64,000 nt of DNA from Ascarosepion bandense (Eukaryota > Mollusca > Cephalopoda > Sepiida > Sepiidae): the NCBI GenBank assembly GCA_037127315.1, contig JBBBDQ010000192.1, forward strand, positions 5,577,501 to 5,641,500, in the 5' to 3' direction. The notes under the pieces are model-generated. The model was not told where the DNA came from. It did no database searches and worked only from the letters and a program-made list of their open reading frames with translations. Made by a program: the position numbers and the translations under genes. Below are positions 33,546 through 45,465 of this stretch, piece by piece (within the stretch, counting starts at the first letter, position 1; every line of letters starts with the position of its first letter).

Positions 33546-33756
33546 GGATATTAAGAAGGTTTCTTGGGCACTGAAGACACTTGGTTATAGCAACAAAGTA
33601 TTCTGATGAACTGATCATTGACAAAGACAACCAATTGAACCCCACTCTTGGATTCAAATACTACAGACCTTCATTCTCACCTTTGTCCCAAATCATTTTC
33701 TATTTAGATATCAGGAAGCTAGAGATAAGGCTGAATTAAGCGATACTACACAATCA

Positions 33757-34005
33757 ACGAGAAATCGGAGAGCCGCGTTCGAATTCCAGTTGAATTCCTT
33801 GCATTCACTTACGTGCAAATACCCTTGGGAAAGGTATTAATCCGTCTCTTCCCTCCAGTTATGGGTTAAATAATAATAGGACAGATTGGGTTCTATAGCC
33901 TTGGTCGGCAACCAGTCTACCGTAGAAAGCAATGGCAACATACTGCGAGATAATCTTCTGCCCAGTCAGTCATGTCTCTTTCGAGTATAGCACTTAACTG
34001 ACTAA
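33757..34005 (+). mobile_element. tRNA-derived SINE (family A), 5'-truncated
   Basis: Begins at cgagaaatcggagagccg; the A-box head is absent. Body is typical, with a small deletion after gtctctttcgag that removes the gatcgcccaagc block. Confidence 0.85.
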
Positions 34006-34108
34006 CACAATCATTGTTATTTGGTTCAGAAAGAAATTCCTTCTTTGAGCGAATGACTTTTTCTTGGGATGGGGGTGGGGGTTACAAAGCGTCACTGTAG
34101 TGTAGGAC

Positions 34109-34147
<39 letters not shown>
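34109..34147. repeat. (AG)n microsatellite
   Basis: About 38 bp of AG repeat. Confidence 0.97.
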
Positions 34148-34150
<3 letters not shown>

Positions 34151-34626
34151 GGGAGGAGGATTTGCAAAGAAAAGAAACGAAAAGCCAAAATAAAAAGGAA
34201 TCAAGCAAGAAATAATCCGGAAATAGTGTCAAGAAATGAAGCTGTCAAATTTGCATAACAGAAAATGAACGCCTACGAAGAAAAGAAAAAAAAAAGAAAA
34301 AATGGACGTGATGAAGTAATACTGAATATATAAAGGCGGTTAAACATTTACGACGCTTCGCTTAAGCCAGCACAATTTTAATGAACGAAGATTGTATTGG
34401 GTCATGCTAGTGAATTGAGAAGGCTTACCTGTTTTGAAAATCAATATTTTAAACCTATCCCCTTCAAAGAAGATATAAATAAGTCTTTTATGTTAAACGC
34501 AATCAATAGGCTGACGATTGCATTTAATATTAAACAAACTGTCTTCTCTGGGTGTTGACTTCAATGTTCACTTCAATATTTACATTCGCTCTATCCCTGA
34601 TATTGAGCACTTTATTAAATAAATAT

Positions 34627-34849
34627 ATATCCAGGTGAAAAGAACTAACAGTTTCAGCATAAGTGAATATATCCAGGTGAAAAGAACCAACAGTTTTAAA
34701 ATTTCAGCATTTACTTTGTAAAAAGTGCCCAATACAACATATATCATAGAGCATGATATAATTATAATTAAATTTGTTTTTTATTTAAAATTAATTCAAT
34801 TTATGCAATGTAAATAAAATAATTTTAAATAAAAACAAATTTAACCATA

Positions 34850-34853
<4 letters not shown>
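34627..34853. repeat. Short tandem duplication and inverted copy of repeat D1
   Basis: A 30-bp duplication (atccaggtgaaaagaac at about 34629 and 34671) is followed by the inverted copy of 12660-12812 (caatacaac, atagagcat). Inside it aaattaattcaatttatgc/ttaaataaaaacaaattt is folded back on itself. Confidence 0.55.

Positions 34854-34854
<1 letters not shown>

Positions 34855-34906
<52 letters not shown>
34855..34906. repeat. (TA)n microsatellite
   Basis: About 52 bp of TA repeat. Confidence 0.97.
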
Positions 34907-34909
<3 letters not shown>

Positions 34910-35118
34910 GATAAAAGTTGTATGCTATATTTATTTACTAAAGTGCTTAATATAAGTTAAATATATATATTGCGCACTATGGAGGAATGGTAGACTTTGA
35001 AAAACAGTAGCTACTCACGCATCTACGCATCGTTCATTCAGTAATGAATTTGTACACTCTCGGCTACAGGCGTGTGCTTACATTCTATATAACACGCTAA
35101 TGTCCGCTTTTCTCCACC

Positions 35119-35260
35119 GAGCGCCGATAGCTCAGAGGTAGAATCGTCGACTGATGTCAATTCGGTCGGGTTAAGTCCTGGCTAGAAGCAATCGGATGCC
35201 TAACCGTACTGATGAGCTGTGATACAGCGAAACAGATCTGTTTGCGGATTATATATATTG
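35119..35260 (+). mobile_element. tRNA-like/hammerhead element, copy A
   Basis: A tRNA-like head of about 68 bp (A-box-like TAGCTCAGAGG at 35128-35138, B-box-like GGTCGGGTTAAGTCC at 35164-35178) is followed by a 22-bp linker (agaagcaatcggatgc), a type I hammerhead motif (35201-35250) and a (TA)n tail. The same order occurs at 46549-46680 and, minus strand, at 54840-54970. The head shows that pol III transcription is possible. Immediately downstream is the palindrome 35262-35936. Confidence 0.78.
35201..35250 (+). ncRNA. Hammerhead ribozyme motif (type I), copy A
   Basis: Stem I strand TAACCGTA, core CTGATGA, stem II GCTGT-gat-ACAGC (5 bp), core GAAAC, short stem III loop AGATCT, cleavage triplet GTT (35240-35242), then stem I return TGCGGATTA. 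Stem I pairs over CCGTA/TGCGG with one U-G pair, then continues with one bulged A. All core bases of a hammerhead are present and GTT is an allowed GUH site. Stem III is minimal (AC/GT), as known for PLE hammerheads, but ACAGATCTGT is self-complementary, so pairing between two molecules is possible. Confidence 0.8.
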
Positions 35261-35261
35261 T

Positions 35262-35936
35262 TGAAAACGACCAATAAGTAAGATTTTATTAATTTTTTAT
35301 TTAATTTTTCCAGTATTCTTACATGTATCTTTTTTGCTAGAGTTAAAAAATGTAAAAATGTTCTGTAATTATTATTTTTCTACCGCTTTCACCCACTTCA
35401 CTGGCCATTCTCAGGGGAGATGTTGTTATTTTTTTCTCACGTTTTCGCTGTAATGTAATTTATTTTGTGGCTTTGAAAAAGACCGTTCTTCCCAGGCACT
35501 CACGTGCCGAGCGTCACAGGAAATCAGGTGAGCATCTTTTTGTTCTAAAGGCCATTCTATATTCCATTTCCACTGTTTAATAATATAATGTTAACAGTTA
35601 TATTTAATAGTGGAAATGGAGTATTGAATACTTTTTTAAATAGATTCTCACGCTATTTCCAGCCGCGTGCGGCAAGCGAGTGCTTTAAAAGAACGCTCCT
35701 CTTCGAAAACACAAAATAAATTACATTACAGTCGAAGTAAGTGTTAAAAAATAACAACATCGGAAACATAACAAACTTGAGAACGGCTAGTGAAGTGGCT
35801 GAAAGCGCTTGGAAAGTTAATAATTACAGAACATTTTTACATTCTTTAAATGCAGCAAAAAAAAAAAAACACGTAAGAATACTGGAAAAATTGAATAAAA
35901 AATGAATAAAATCTTCCTTGTCGATCGCTTTCAAAA
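35262..35936. mobile_element. Foldback element of about 675 bp with PLE N-terminal coding in its arms
   Basis: Arms of about 330 bp pair around an apex near 35600 (ccatttccactgtttaataa / ttatatttaatagtggaaat). Read outward from the apex, each arm has TGAGAATGGCCAGTGAAGTG/GTGAAAGC-like sequence and then a frame reading VRILEKLNKK and IKSYLLVVFNNI (left arm, minus strand) or a mutated form (right arm). That matches the PLE N-terminal pattern. The left arm abuts hammerhead copy A; the right arm ends before (TA)n at 35971. Confidence 0.72.
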
Positions 35937-35968
35937 AATAAAAGATGGTTTAAAATAAAGATAGCTGT

Positions 35969-35970
<2 letters not shown>

Positions 35971-36046
<76 letters not shown>
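35971..36046. repeat. (TA)n(TG)n microsatellite
   Basis: About 36 bp TA then about 40 bp TG. Confidence 0.97.
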
Positions 36047-36049
<3 letters not shown>

Positions 36050-36500
36050 GGCAGCAAATTTTCTTTTAGACATGTCAGATTAAATAAATTGCAAACATTG
36101 TGTCTGCTTATTTTTAATAAAATCCGTTCATACTCACGGATGATCTTTCGCGTATTATAATTGAAAGACGTTAGAAATGAGGTGTAACGTTGACAGATAT
36201 TATTATCATTCATTTCTCAATGGTCCCAAGTACTTTCAGTCTCCTTCCTAGATCATCTTCAGGGGTGTGAATTATGGTAGCAAAAAATAACCACAAAACT
36301 GTGTTGCTAAAAATTACTGTAAATTTTTTCTGCTTCAAATATAACGGTTGAGAAATTGCTTAGCGTACATTAGAACGTGAAAATTATCCAAAATGGAATT
36401 TTTTTATGTTGTAATGTCATGGTCATGCACGTGTTAAAGCATGAAGAAACTGTTCTTTTTATAAACATTTTAGAACATTACTAAAGCTGATTCTATTAAT
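36047..36500 (-). mobile_element. PLE 5' fragment, second copy of the 4.4-5.0 kb element
   Basis: Minus-strand copy of 4545-4990. It has the hammerhead-like CTGAAGA (36256-36262) and GAAAG (36233-36237), then an open frame SFNYNTRKIIREYERILLK, SRHNVCNLFNLTCLK, ENLLPK that runs into (CA)n(TA)n. It lacks the second inverted arm of the 4.4-kb copy and ends near gctgattctattaat. The coding part has no stop here. Confidence 0.72.
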
Positions 36501-36601
36501 TGACGTCTTAAGCCTCGAGAATCTGTAGCTTGCTTTTGTTGTTTTCTTGTTGTGTTATATTGTGAATGTAGACAGGAATGTTGTTGTAGATGTCGAGAAA
36601 T

Positions 36602-36603
<2 letters not shown>

Positions 36604-36644
<41 letters not shown>

Positions 36645-36664
36645 TACACATATATATATATATA
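36604..36664. repeat. (AC)n(AT)n microsatellite
   Basis: About 40 bp AC, a short break, then about 14 bp TA. Confidence 0.95.
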
Positions 36665-38349
36665 ATGGGCGTCATTTGGATGTGCGTCTGCAGTTTAGAA
36701 CAAAAAATGTGAACTTCAGATGTAACCGTTCTTTTATATTCCTACTAAAATAATAATGTGAACACAATGTGTAGAACAAATACAACACTTCTTTATTCCC
36801 CTACAATTGAATTTCCTTATTTAAAAGCAGCGATCGATACCTCTGGAATTAAAAGCATCATATGTAGAGAGAGAAAAGTTCATCAGTCGTGTGTCTGACT
36901 CTAATTGCATTGTTTGTTTTTTTCCCGTAAGTGAGGATTAAATATTATTCAATATTATTTCTTTTTATTGTTGTGTTTAAAAACAGATTAAAATTTCATT
37001 TTACTATTGAAGGCTTTTTTTAGCTTTTGAGATTACCTTAAAACTTGAAACAACCATCAACTGATAACAGAAACCAAAAGAACTGAGTGTGAAGTAGGGA
37101 GAAGGTTGAATGTTTAATTGAATTAAATTGGCCTTGTGCTAAACATAACCGAACTCCCTACAACTTAGGGATTATCAGAATCTTTGGAAGGTTGAAGGTT
37201 GGAAAAATAAAAGAATTTCGTTTGTATGTTAAAATAGAATTTTATTAACAGAACAGAATAACATCAATTTGTAGGAGTTAAATATTCAAAGAGAAGATGT
37301 AGTACATAGTTAAGTGAAGCCAGAGTTTTAGTTGAAGGTAGCAGAATATGTGTATGCAGAAAAGATTAACAGATTTGTAATAAAGTCTGTGTTTCTTTCT
37401 TTTTATAGCCGGCGAGAAAGTGAAGAGGAATGTAAAGCAATAAAGGAAAATTGTACTTAATGACGTTATCTTATTATTGTTGTTGTTGTCTTTTTCTTTG
37501 TTGACAGCGAGAATGGTGAGGACGAAGAGATACAAGAGAACTGGACGCAAAAAGAAAAGGGGGAACAAATGTGTGTCGGGACGTTATGCTTGAAATTTCT
37601 TTTGTCACATCTTGGTGGTGTTGTATCTGATGTCTGCTCCTATCTGACTGATTCGCCTTTCTTTCTCTGCTTTTATAGCAAAAGACTTTTTGGCACTGAC
37701 TAGTGAATTTCTCTCCAGTTTTGTAAATCCCTTCCTTTCATTGGTTAGAAAATTAATTTAACAACGGATCGTGAAATTTGTCTTCGTTTTTTTCATTCAG
37801 TACGGGGTCACTCTTTTCCTATTGGTCAAAAATTAGATTTCACACTAGATTGCGAAATTTTGTAAAAAGTGAAGAGAAGAGAGTTACTTTTAATTCCGTA
37901 TTCACCACAAGTAAACGTCTAAAGCACTTCTGAGATTTCCTTAACATTATACAAAAGCTGGCGCTGATAACCTTTGTGTCAGTATAATATATTTAATCAT
38001 ATAATGAAAATTTATTACGTCTCTCTGTGGCCAACAAGCTAATTTCGCAAACCTCTATTACAGTACTGCTCACCGAACGCTTTACATTTGATGCCTTGTA
38101 CCAAGATAAGTTTAGTGGATGTCTATAGTTCTATAAGATGAATAAACATTATGTTTGTTCAAAACGTAATACATTTTTAATATATTGAGAACTAGTTGAT
38201 CGGCTTTGATGTAACTGGGTAACTAATCAGTACGCAACTTACTGTGTATACATGAACGAACAGCTAATCAGTTAGCAATGATACGCCATTGAATAAACTT
38301 GCATCACTGTCACACTCATAGTGATTATGCATTAAGTTTTGGACATTCA
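36665..38349. other. Unassigned stretch
   Basis: No recognised gene. Short open frames (37278-37568 minus) carry no motif. Parts could be old LTR sequence, but I see no paired copy. Confidence 0.4.
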
Positions 38350-38840
38350 GTCATCTGAGGAAACTATACGAACGATTAAGAAGATTTTCGGGATGAGTGA
38401 AACCCAGGTAAAATATTGGTATTGATGTTTGAAAATTGGTCAGGAATCTATTAAAAGTTATCCACACTCTAGAATGATTTTGGCAAGAAGCTTTAGACTG
38501 AAAAAATTGAAATGTCATCGATTGAAATTCTAAGAATGCGATGATGTAGAGATTCTGTAGACTGTTCGGAAAATGCCTGATAGAAGAGCTCATCAAGATT
38601 CAGATTTGGTTCTTGTCGACTTTTCCTAAAATTAAAAACGCATTTAGGAAGAGGTTCGCACCATGGAAGAGAGTAGGGGGAATGTAAGGCGGCAACTAAT
38701 AAATATTCAGAAAGATGACTTTGCAGACTGTTTTAAAATATGGAATTTGCACTGGGATAAGTGTATGACGTCACAAAGTGGGTAATTTGATAAATGGCTG
38801 GTTACTTTCCGAGCAGACTTCCTATATACACAAAAAGAGG
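38350..38840 (+). pseudogene. Heavily decayed mariner-like transposase
   Basis: Fragments in different frames: IRTIKKIFGMSETQV and KIGQESIKSYPHSRM (N-terminal half), then IQKDDFADCFKIWNLHWDKC followed by MTSQSG, corresponding to the mariner C-terminus where CFKxWKxRWxxCIxxxGDYFEGD is usual. The catalytic middle is missing. Confidence 0.5.
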
Positions 38841-41306
38841 GAAATAATTAAAAGTTATTTTACTTGATGGTGTTCCCTTGAATATTAATGAAGAGGTAAT
38901 ACTATTTACAAATCGCCTATTTTTCATCGTGACAGTTTTCACGTTACACAAACATGACAGCGATTGGTTGAAGCTCATCAGTCATAGGGAAAACCAAACA
39001 ATGAAGGAACATAACAATTCTTGCCAATCGGGTTATGAAGATGTCATAGAATGCTGACATATGGACACTTACTATATTTAGTTTAGTCGAACACAAAGCT
39101 AAATTGTGGTTAGAAGAACAAGGTAGACTCGGTTTGACTTGAATGAATCGCAGTGGTTTCCTTTACTCAAAAATAAATTATGACATCATGTGGTTTTCAG
39201 TTGAAATCGATTCTCAATCTCCATTTTAGTTTATGCTGAGTCATTTCACTTTTACATTGATTAATAATACTTCCCCGTTTTAAAAATGTAACAATTTTCA
39301 TGCTCATGGAGTACGAGGCATTGTAAAGAGCAACTGCCATTAGTCTTCATTATAAGTAACTCCACTAAATCGCTTTAAAATAACAGCAGAGTATGAAGAA
39401 AGAAGACCCCCAAAACTTAATAAAAACGAACTTTTTCCATCAAATTTGTTATGTCATTATTAAGATCAAATTATATTTTTTTATGTTTTTAAGCTTTTTA
39501 ATCCTTTCTAATACGTTCGAAATTTTGGTAAAAATTTTGTTTTGATTTTCGTTTGCGTGTAACTAAATCATTACGAGAGTTTACAATGGAGAATGTAAAA
39601 TTACGCAACTCAGTTCTTTTCCGGTGAAAAACATCCATTTGAAAATTCTTGTAAAAATCAAATAATTGTCGGATTTTAATGAATGAATGAAATTATTTTC
39701 AAAATTTTTATTTTGAAAACATCTCGGTAAAAATATTTTTTTACGTCTGTTACCTCCACTTCGTGTAAATTCATGAAATTTCAAGAAATTAAATTTTTTA
39801 AGGAAAATTGGGTTTATTAGTTACACTCATTAGGGAATGTAAATCACCTATTCTTTTTCAAACATTTTTAGCCCTTTTCCCGAAAAAAAAACAAAAAACA
39901 AAAAAAAAACAAAAAAAAAACTATGACATTATTTAATTAGATAAAATGTTAATTGCTTTAATATATATATTAAGAACATTATACATAGTCTGAAGAAAAA
40001 AACATTGATTAATAATGAAGTTTTAAAAGAATTGTTTAAATTTTTTCTTTTTTAATTATAATAATTTATAAAGTTTCAAAAATATTTTTTAATACTTCAA
40101 AGACTTGTAGGCATTAGGTTATTAAGTAATTAAGTGAAGATTATATTTACTAATCAAAAATTGAAACGTTTAATACAAATTGTCGAGCCATCGTGTTCTT
40201 AAAATAGTTTTTTTTTGTATTTGAAGCTTTTTTTGTATGGTAATTTTCATGTGTACATTAAAAAGGTCATGTGCTTCATGGTTTCTTCCCCTTACAGGAA
40301 AAAAAGAACAATTATGTCATTTCTGATTACCATAGACACTTAGCTTATTTCGCATCTGGCTGTTATCACATCACATCAGATGTCAAATCATAAGGGGAAA
40401 AGTCAGAAAGATCAACACTTCGTGAATAAGAAATAGTTTTATTCTAAATTTCATGCTATAAATAAGTAAATCAGATTATTTTAACTTTAAGTTTGCTAAT
40501 TTTCCAAAAATAACGTGTCACAGATGTATATTTTATTTTTACAAGATTTTAAAAATTTTTGTTTACAAATGTGTAAACAAATAGCCGAAAAATTTAAATT
40601 TTTTAGAACATCTCAAAATTTGAGATTCTAATCAATATAAGTTGTTTGAAATATACCAGAAAAATACTTACTGGAAATAGTAAATATTTACTGGAAATAG
40701 TAAATTTAATCATTTAGCTTTCAATTAAAACTACAATAAAAATTTCAAGAAAACTTTTTTTTATTTTCAAAAATTCAACTTAAAAGTTACTTATCGAAAA
40801 TGGGTGGAGGTACCTACTTCATTAAATGAATTAATTTTTAATGAGTATAAATTTATTAAATTAAATCTGAGTCAAATAACTGCATGTGTCGTGTCTAAGT
40901 TTTACATTAATTTTTAATTCTTATTGTCTGTTTTATTTGAAAATGATAAGCAAGATCTTTACGTCCTTTGCGATAAAGACGCATGTCGGTATCTGTTGCT
41001 ATGTTCTTTGTTGGCTATTTTGTTTGTGACGAGTGTAATACCTTCAATACAAATTATTGAAAGATAAGTCTATTTCATCACAGCTGTTACGATACGTTGT
41101 TTGGCTTTTAACTTTGTGAATAGCCTTTGTATTTAAAAAGTTGTGTGACAAAAAAAAAAAAAAAAAAAAAGTAAAGAAAAAGCAACGATACGTGGGAAGT
41201 GATTCAACAATATTTACGAATCTTAGGGCGATTTATTCGAAACTGTCACCTCACGACACGCGCATACCGTTTCCTTTTTTCTTCTATTCTGGTTTCTTTT
41301 ATTATT
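38841..41306. other. AT-rich stretch without recognised features
   Basis: Very AT-rich with A-runs (39885-39920 and 41152-41170) and a short duplication (tactggaaatagtaaat at about 40670 and 40689). No gene supported. Confidence 0.5.
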
Positions 41307-41455
41307 CGTTTTTCCAATAAAAAGGATCCTCTCACCCTAAAGTCGTTTTTCCAATAAAGGATCCTCTCACCCTAAAGTCGTTTTTCCAATAAAGGATCCT
41401 CTCACCCTAAAGTCGTTTTTCCAATAAAGGATCCTCTCACCCTAAAGTCGTTTTT
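41307..41455. repeat. 35-bp tandem array, 4 copies
   Basis: Unit tttttccaataaaggatcct plus ctcaccctaaagtcg. The first unit has two extra A; the other three are identical. Confidence 0.95.
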
Positions 41456-41567
41456 CTATTACTGAGAAATAAAGGCGGTTTGTTTTTTTCCGTAAGTTTC
41501 AACAGAATTTCAATATTTCTTCTGTGATTTATATCAACAGTAATTATTTCTTATCGAATGCAAAGTT

Positions 41568-42075
41568 GACCTTCTTCTTCTATGTGTCGTATCCCTTTAG
41601 AATGTTGCTGATGATGGATCTCCGCAGTTTCGTATTCTTTGCATCTTAATAAATTTGGTCTTTTTATTATCTTTCTTTGTTCCGCCATCCTCTTACTCAA
41701 GCTCATTAGTTAACGTATGCGTTATTTTCCTCTCTCCCTCTTACGTTCCTGTGAGTATCAAATTTTCCAAGCTTTCTTTTCTAGTTATATGCCCTAGAAA
41801 TGTCAGCTGTCTCTTTCTGATGTTAAGTATAAGTGTCCTTTTTGTTCCCATTTCTCTAACACTTGGTTGTTACTGTCATGCTCGGTTCATATTATTCTCA
41901 GCATCTTTCTGTAAAACCACATTTCTGTTGCTTCAAGTCTCTTCTTCATCTGTGAGGAGATTGTCTAGCATTCACTGCCATATCGGAGGATTAATACATT
42001 ACATAACAGTTCAGTTCTCTTTCCTTGTTTTCTAACGAAATTTTTCTGTTTCTTAATATTTTGCTTAGCTTTTGG
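41568..42075 (-). pseudogene. LINE 3' end, family L1x
   Basis: Minus-strand copy with the AAG tail and CACATAG signature at its left edge. Remnants of RQLTFLGHI, EHDSNNQVLEKW, MWFYRKMLRI and a QILSSQMK block follow, broken by stops. Confidence 0.75.
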
Positions 42076-42399
42076 ATGACATTTTTCTCTTCATCCGTTT
42101 TTTTTTTCATTAGAATACAGCAATTGATAAGTTTTGTGTTGTTATGACTTTACTACCCTCATTAATTCTCTGGAAAAAAATATAATGTTCTCGCTCTTCT
42201 CACCTCTCTCTCTATTTGTTTCTATCTCGCTCATACTGAAAATTTTATTCATTATTTTCATCCAATCAAATTCAGATTAGCAATATTGGCGTGATGTGAA
42301 GAAACCATTTTAAACCACAAACGTAAGTAATAGAAATCCTCACTGGATGCCCCATACGTTCGGCTCTGTGCCACATTTAAGTTCGGCTCATAAAATCAA

Positions 42400-42507
42400 G
42401 ACTAGAGCCATATCACGCTGAACACACCGGTTCTTGTCCGGTCCAGTATGTTAAGCCTGATCAGTACTTGCATGGGTGACCGCTTAGAATACCGGGTATT
42501 GTAAGCA
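42400..42507 (+). pseudogene. 5S rRNA pseudogene with internal deletion
   Basis: Start and middle match 5S (gccatatcacgctgaacaca, ccggttcttgtccgg), then about 12 bp are lost or scrambled where gatcaccgaagttaagcaac should be. The 3' part is good: gcctgatcagtacttgcatg, ggtgaccgctt, gaataccgggtattgtaagc. Total is 108 bp. Confidence 0.8.
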
Positions 42508-42960
42508 CTCATATTTATGAGTTTGCCAAAACTCGAATCTTGTCAAACTCTCTGCTTTCAAGCGGAGAGGAACCCAGACGTGGCTTTGCCCAAGGGCTGA
42601 GTCTTGTCTGGAGGACAAGCAAGCAAGAACCGTAGAGCTTATGCAGGGTCTACGGGGAAATTTTTCCCAAGCGTACGCGGTCGGAATACCTGACGTAAAA
42701 ATCGGCCTTGTACCACATCCTTCCTTTTTGGGGAAGCTTAAGTAAATACAGAGTTCTGATCTGCCCTTGGTTGGAGACGGACGTGTCCGTGTTTCATATT
42801 GCAAATCAAGACGTCAGAACGATTAGATGCGCAAGGAGTTGGTTGAGAGAAGAGCTGACCTAGTAGAAGCTGTCTCAAATATAATCTTCCTAACTATCCG
42901 GACGAGCAGGCGAAGCCCTGAATAAAACCTCTCTATATAATATGGGAAATAAGATTAACG
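42508..42960. other. GC-richer block following the 5S relic
   Basis: About 450 bp distinctly less AT-rich, with a small hairpin (ctctctgctttcaagcggag). It could be the body of a 5S-derived SINE or 5S spacer. No second copy in the window to decide. Confidence 0.3.
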
Positions 42961-43345
42961 TTATTATTTATTGACGTAGCATTTTTCTTTTATCGTATCA
43001 CTTTGTGAGCATGCAGCGCGCCCTTTCCCAGCTTTCGGTGAAAACTGAAAAGATCGAAGATTAAAATGCAAATGGAGGATCATTGGATAGTTGATAGTGG
43101 AAAGCTTGGGCGAGGATCGTGTTGTATATTTACAACATGGTACTTAGATGGGCTACAAGTTGTGACAAATTTTTAAAGATGTTTTCTACATTTTCTTACC
43201 CCTTTTCTTTTAATATTATTTGTTCGATCTTAGTTATTGTAACTACTCCATATAACTTCGTATTTCGATGTGAATGGAAAATTCATTATTTACACAATTT
43301 TTGAAATGTGTGTACAGTCATTCATTACATAACACCTTTCTCAAC

Positions 43346-43348
<3 letters not shown>

Positions 43349-43394
<46 letters not shown>

Positions 43395-43412
43395 TATTAT
43401 TATTATTATCAT
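43349..43412. repeat. (TTA)n microsatellite
   Basis: About 64 bp with one interruption. Confidence 0.97.
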
Positions 43413-44483
43413 CATCTATATACTGTTATAGTTTCCTCTATTTCTGCTTATAATAATGATACTCTTTTTGTCTTTCTTTCATTTTTTATTTTTATATGTA
43501 TATTATGCATATTCTCTCTATTATTGTTGTTGTTGTTAATACAATACGTCTCTTGTTTCTAATGATTTTTGTTTGCAAGCAAGTAAAATCAAGCTTCCAC
43601 GGATTTTTAATTTACCAAGTATTTTCAGGGGTCTTCAGCACTCTTCCAAGTATTCTAATAATAATGGGTACTATCGTCATCTTGATACTTTTCCATTTTC
43701 ATAGTTCTTTGGCAAAGGTCTGATATTTAACCCTTTTTTTCTTACCTTTAAGTTATAATTAGTGGTTCACTAGAATAATGATATCCACCAGATGTTTTTT
43801 TTTGTCCATCTCTTTGTTTACGAAGATTATGCCTGATTTCTTAATTGGGTGATTTGTTTAAATGTCAAAGACACAAATATTTTAATTTTTTCTATTCTGC
43901 GAGAGAGTCTCTGTTTTGTGTAGACTGTAGATGACATTTATTTACATTGTCAAACTTCAGCTCAATTCCGAAGGAATCACCATTTTATCCAGTCATGTTT
44001 GTTCCAATCCTCTTTCTAATTTACTATAGAGAAGTGATGAAAAGTTCTCGGCTCGACTTTTAAAAAATGTCTGCTGTTTGACCATTTGTTTTTATGGGTC
44101 AGCCTGAGAATTTTTCAGAATCCAATTGTATAAGCATTTATTATAAAATTGACATTTTTTATCTACTTACTTGCACTGGAGAATGTTGCTGTCTGTTAAC
44201 TCTTGTCTATTTTTACTTAAATATCGTTTATCTGGTGCAACTATTCTACGTTGACGTCATTCGTATTTGCGTTTTACTTTTTTAATTCTCATTTTTGCAA
44301 CCATACCCAGGTATTTATTCCCCGTGGAGTTGTTCTTCTTTGATTCATCATCTAGGCCGGAAGTTTTTTTAATATTAATGTCGATACAATCTTCAGCGCT
44401 TTTCCTGGTTAGTTGATCAATGTCACCTTTGGAGTAGAGAACTTTGTGCATGGTAACTGATTTCCTAGTTCTCTGGTTCGAGA

Positions 44484-44486
<3 letters not shown>
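43413..44486. other. Unassigned stretch
   Basis: No recognised gene. Several short open frames without motifs. Confidence 0.4.

Positions 44487-44529
<43 letters not shown>
44487..44529. repeat. (TTA)n microsatellite at the 3' edge of an RLE LINE
   Basis: About 42 bp; on the minus strand it is (TAA)n directly following the LINE 3' end. Confidence 0.95.
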
Positions 44530-44531
<2 letters not shown>

Positions 44532-45465
44532 TTTGATTTCTGGTACATATTAATTTCCTTCCGGGTCACAACCAGAGACCTAAGGTCAGAAATAGCTTCA
44601 TGACCTTTTTCACTGAGCAATTTTTGAACAAAATAGAAGGAACAACTAAGATGACACACATTTTACATAGATAAAGCTCTTCGTAAGGTGTGAGTTGTAC
44701 TTGTGAGTACAACTTTTTGTATTTCTTGGGTTCAGTGTTTCCTTCATTGAGTCCATCGGAACGTTTTCTAATCAAAATGAAGACTCCAACTATAACTGGA
44801 GTTGTTGATGTCCTCATATGCCACATTTTCGATTTCAAGGTCCTTGTACTTTGATAGGTTTTTTTAAAGATCTTCAAAGATACATTACAGTCTACAGGGA
44901 CTGCCATGTCAATAAGAAGGATTTTCTGTTTTTGTGGTGTCTGATCACGATGTCTGGGCGATTAGCTTTGAATGTTCTGTCTGAGTGGATTGTAAGATCC
45001 CATAAAATGATTATAGATCCTATTTCTGTAACCGAGTCTGGGTGGTGTTCATACCAATCTCTTGCAATTTCCTTAAAAGTTACATATTTTCCTATGCAGA
45101 TATTGGCCTACTCTGTCATACCGAATTTTATATTCAGTGGGTGCCAATACCGTGCAACCTGATGCAAGATGGTTAATTGTTTCTGGATAGTTATCACAGA
45201 ATCTGAATTTTGGGCTAACGCAATTTTTCAGTATGTGCGCTTGATAATTTCTAGTTAGCAAGTATTGGTTCATTGCAGCAAGAATAAAACTTTCGGTTTC
45301 AGCTTTTAACCCTGCACTACATAACCACTGATGGATACAAGGGTTTGTCTACATTAGTATGTTTGTTACGGACTGAGTATTGACAATCTTATCTTGCCAT
45401 CGTTTCATTTGGTACATTGCATTTGGTTTTGCTTCGTTTTTAGGTTATTTGCGGCTGTCTTAGGT
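44530..45465 (-). pseudogene. RLE-type LINE (R4/Dong-like), degenerate C-terminal region
   Basis: Minus strand, same family as 28141-29050: NQYLLTRNYQAHILKN, FRFCDN (first Cys of the CCHC lost) and HLASGCTVLAPTEYKIRYDRV, then MAVPVDCNVSLKIF and TPVIVGV near the end. The endonuclease core is broken by stops and frame changes. 5'-truncated near 45465; the 3' end is in (TAA)n. Confidence 0.78.

Noticed and set aside
35128..35187. A true tRNA gene
   Set aside because: A and B boxes are recognisable, but the acceptor and anticodon stems do not form a proper cloverleaf by eye, and the sequence continues into the hammerhead.
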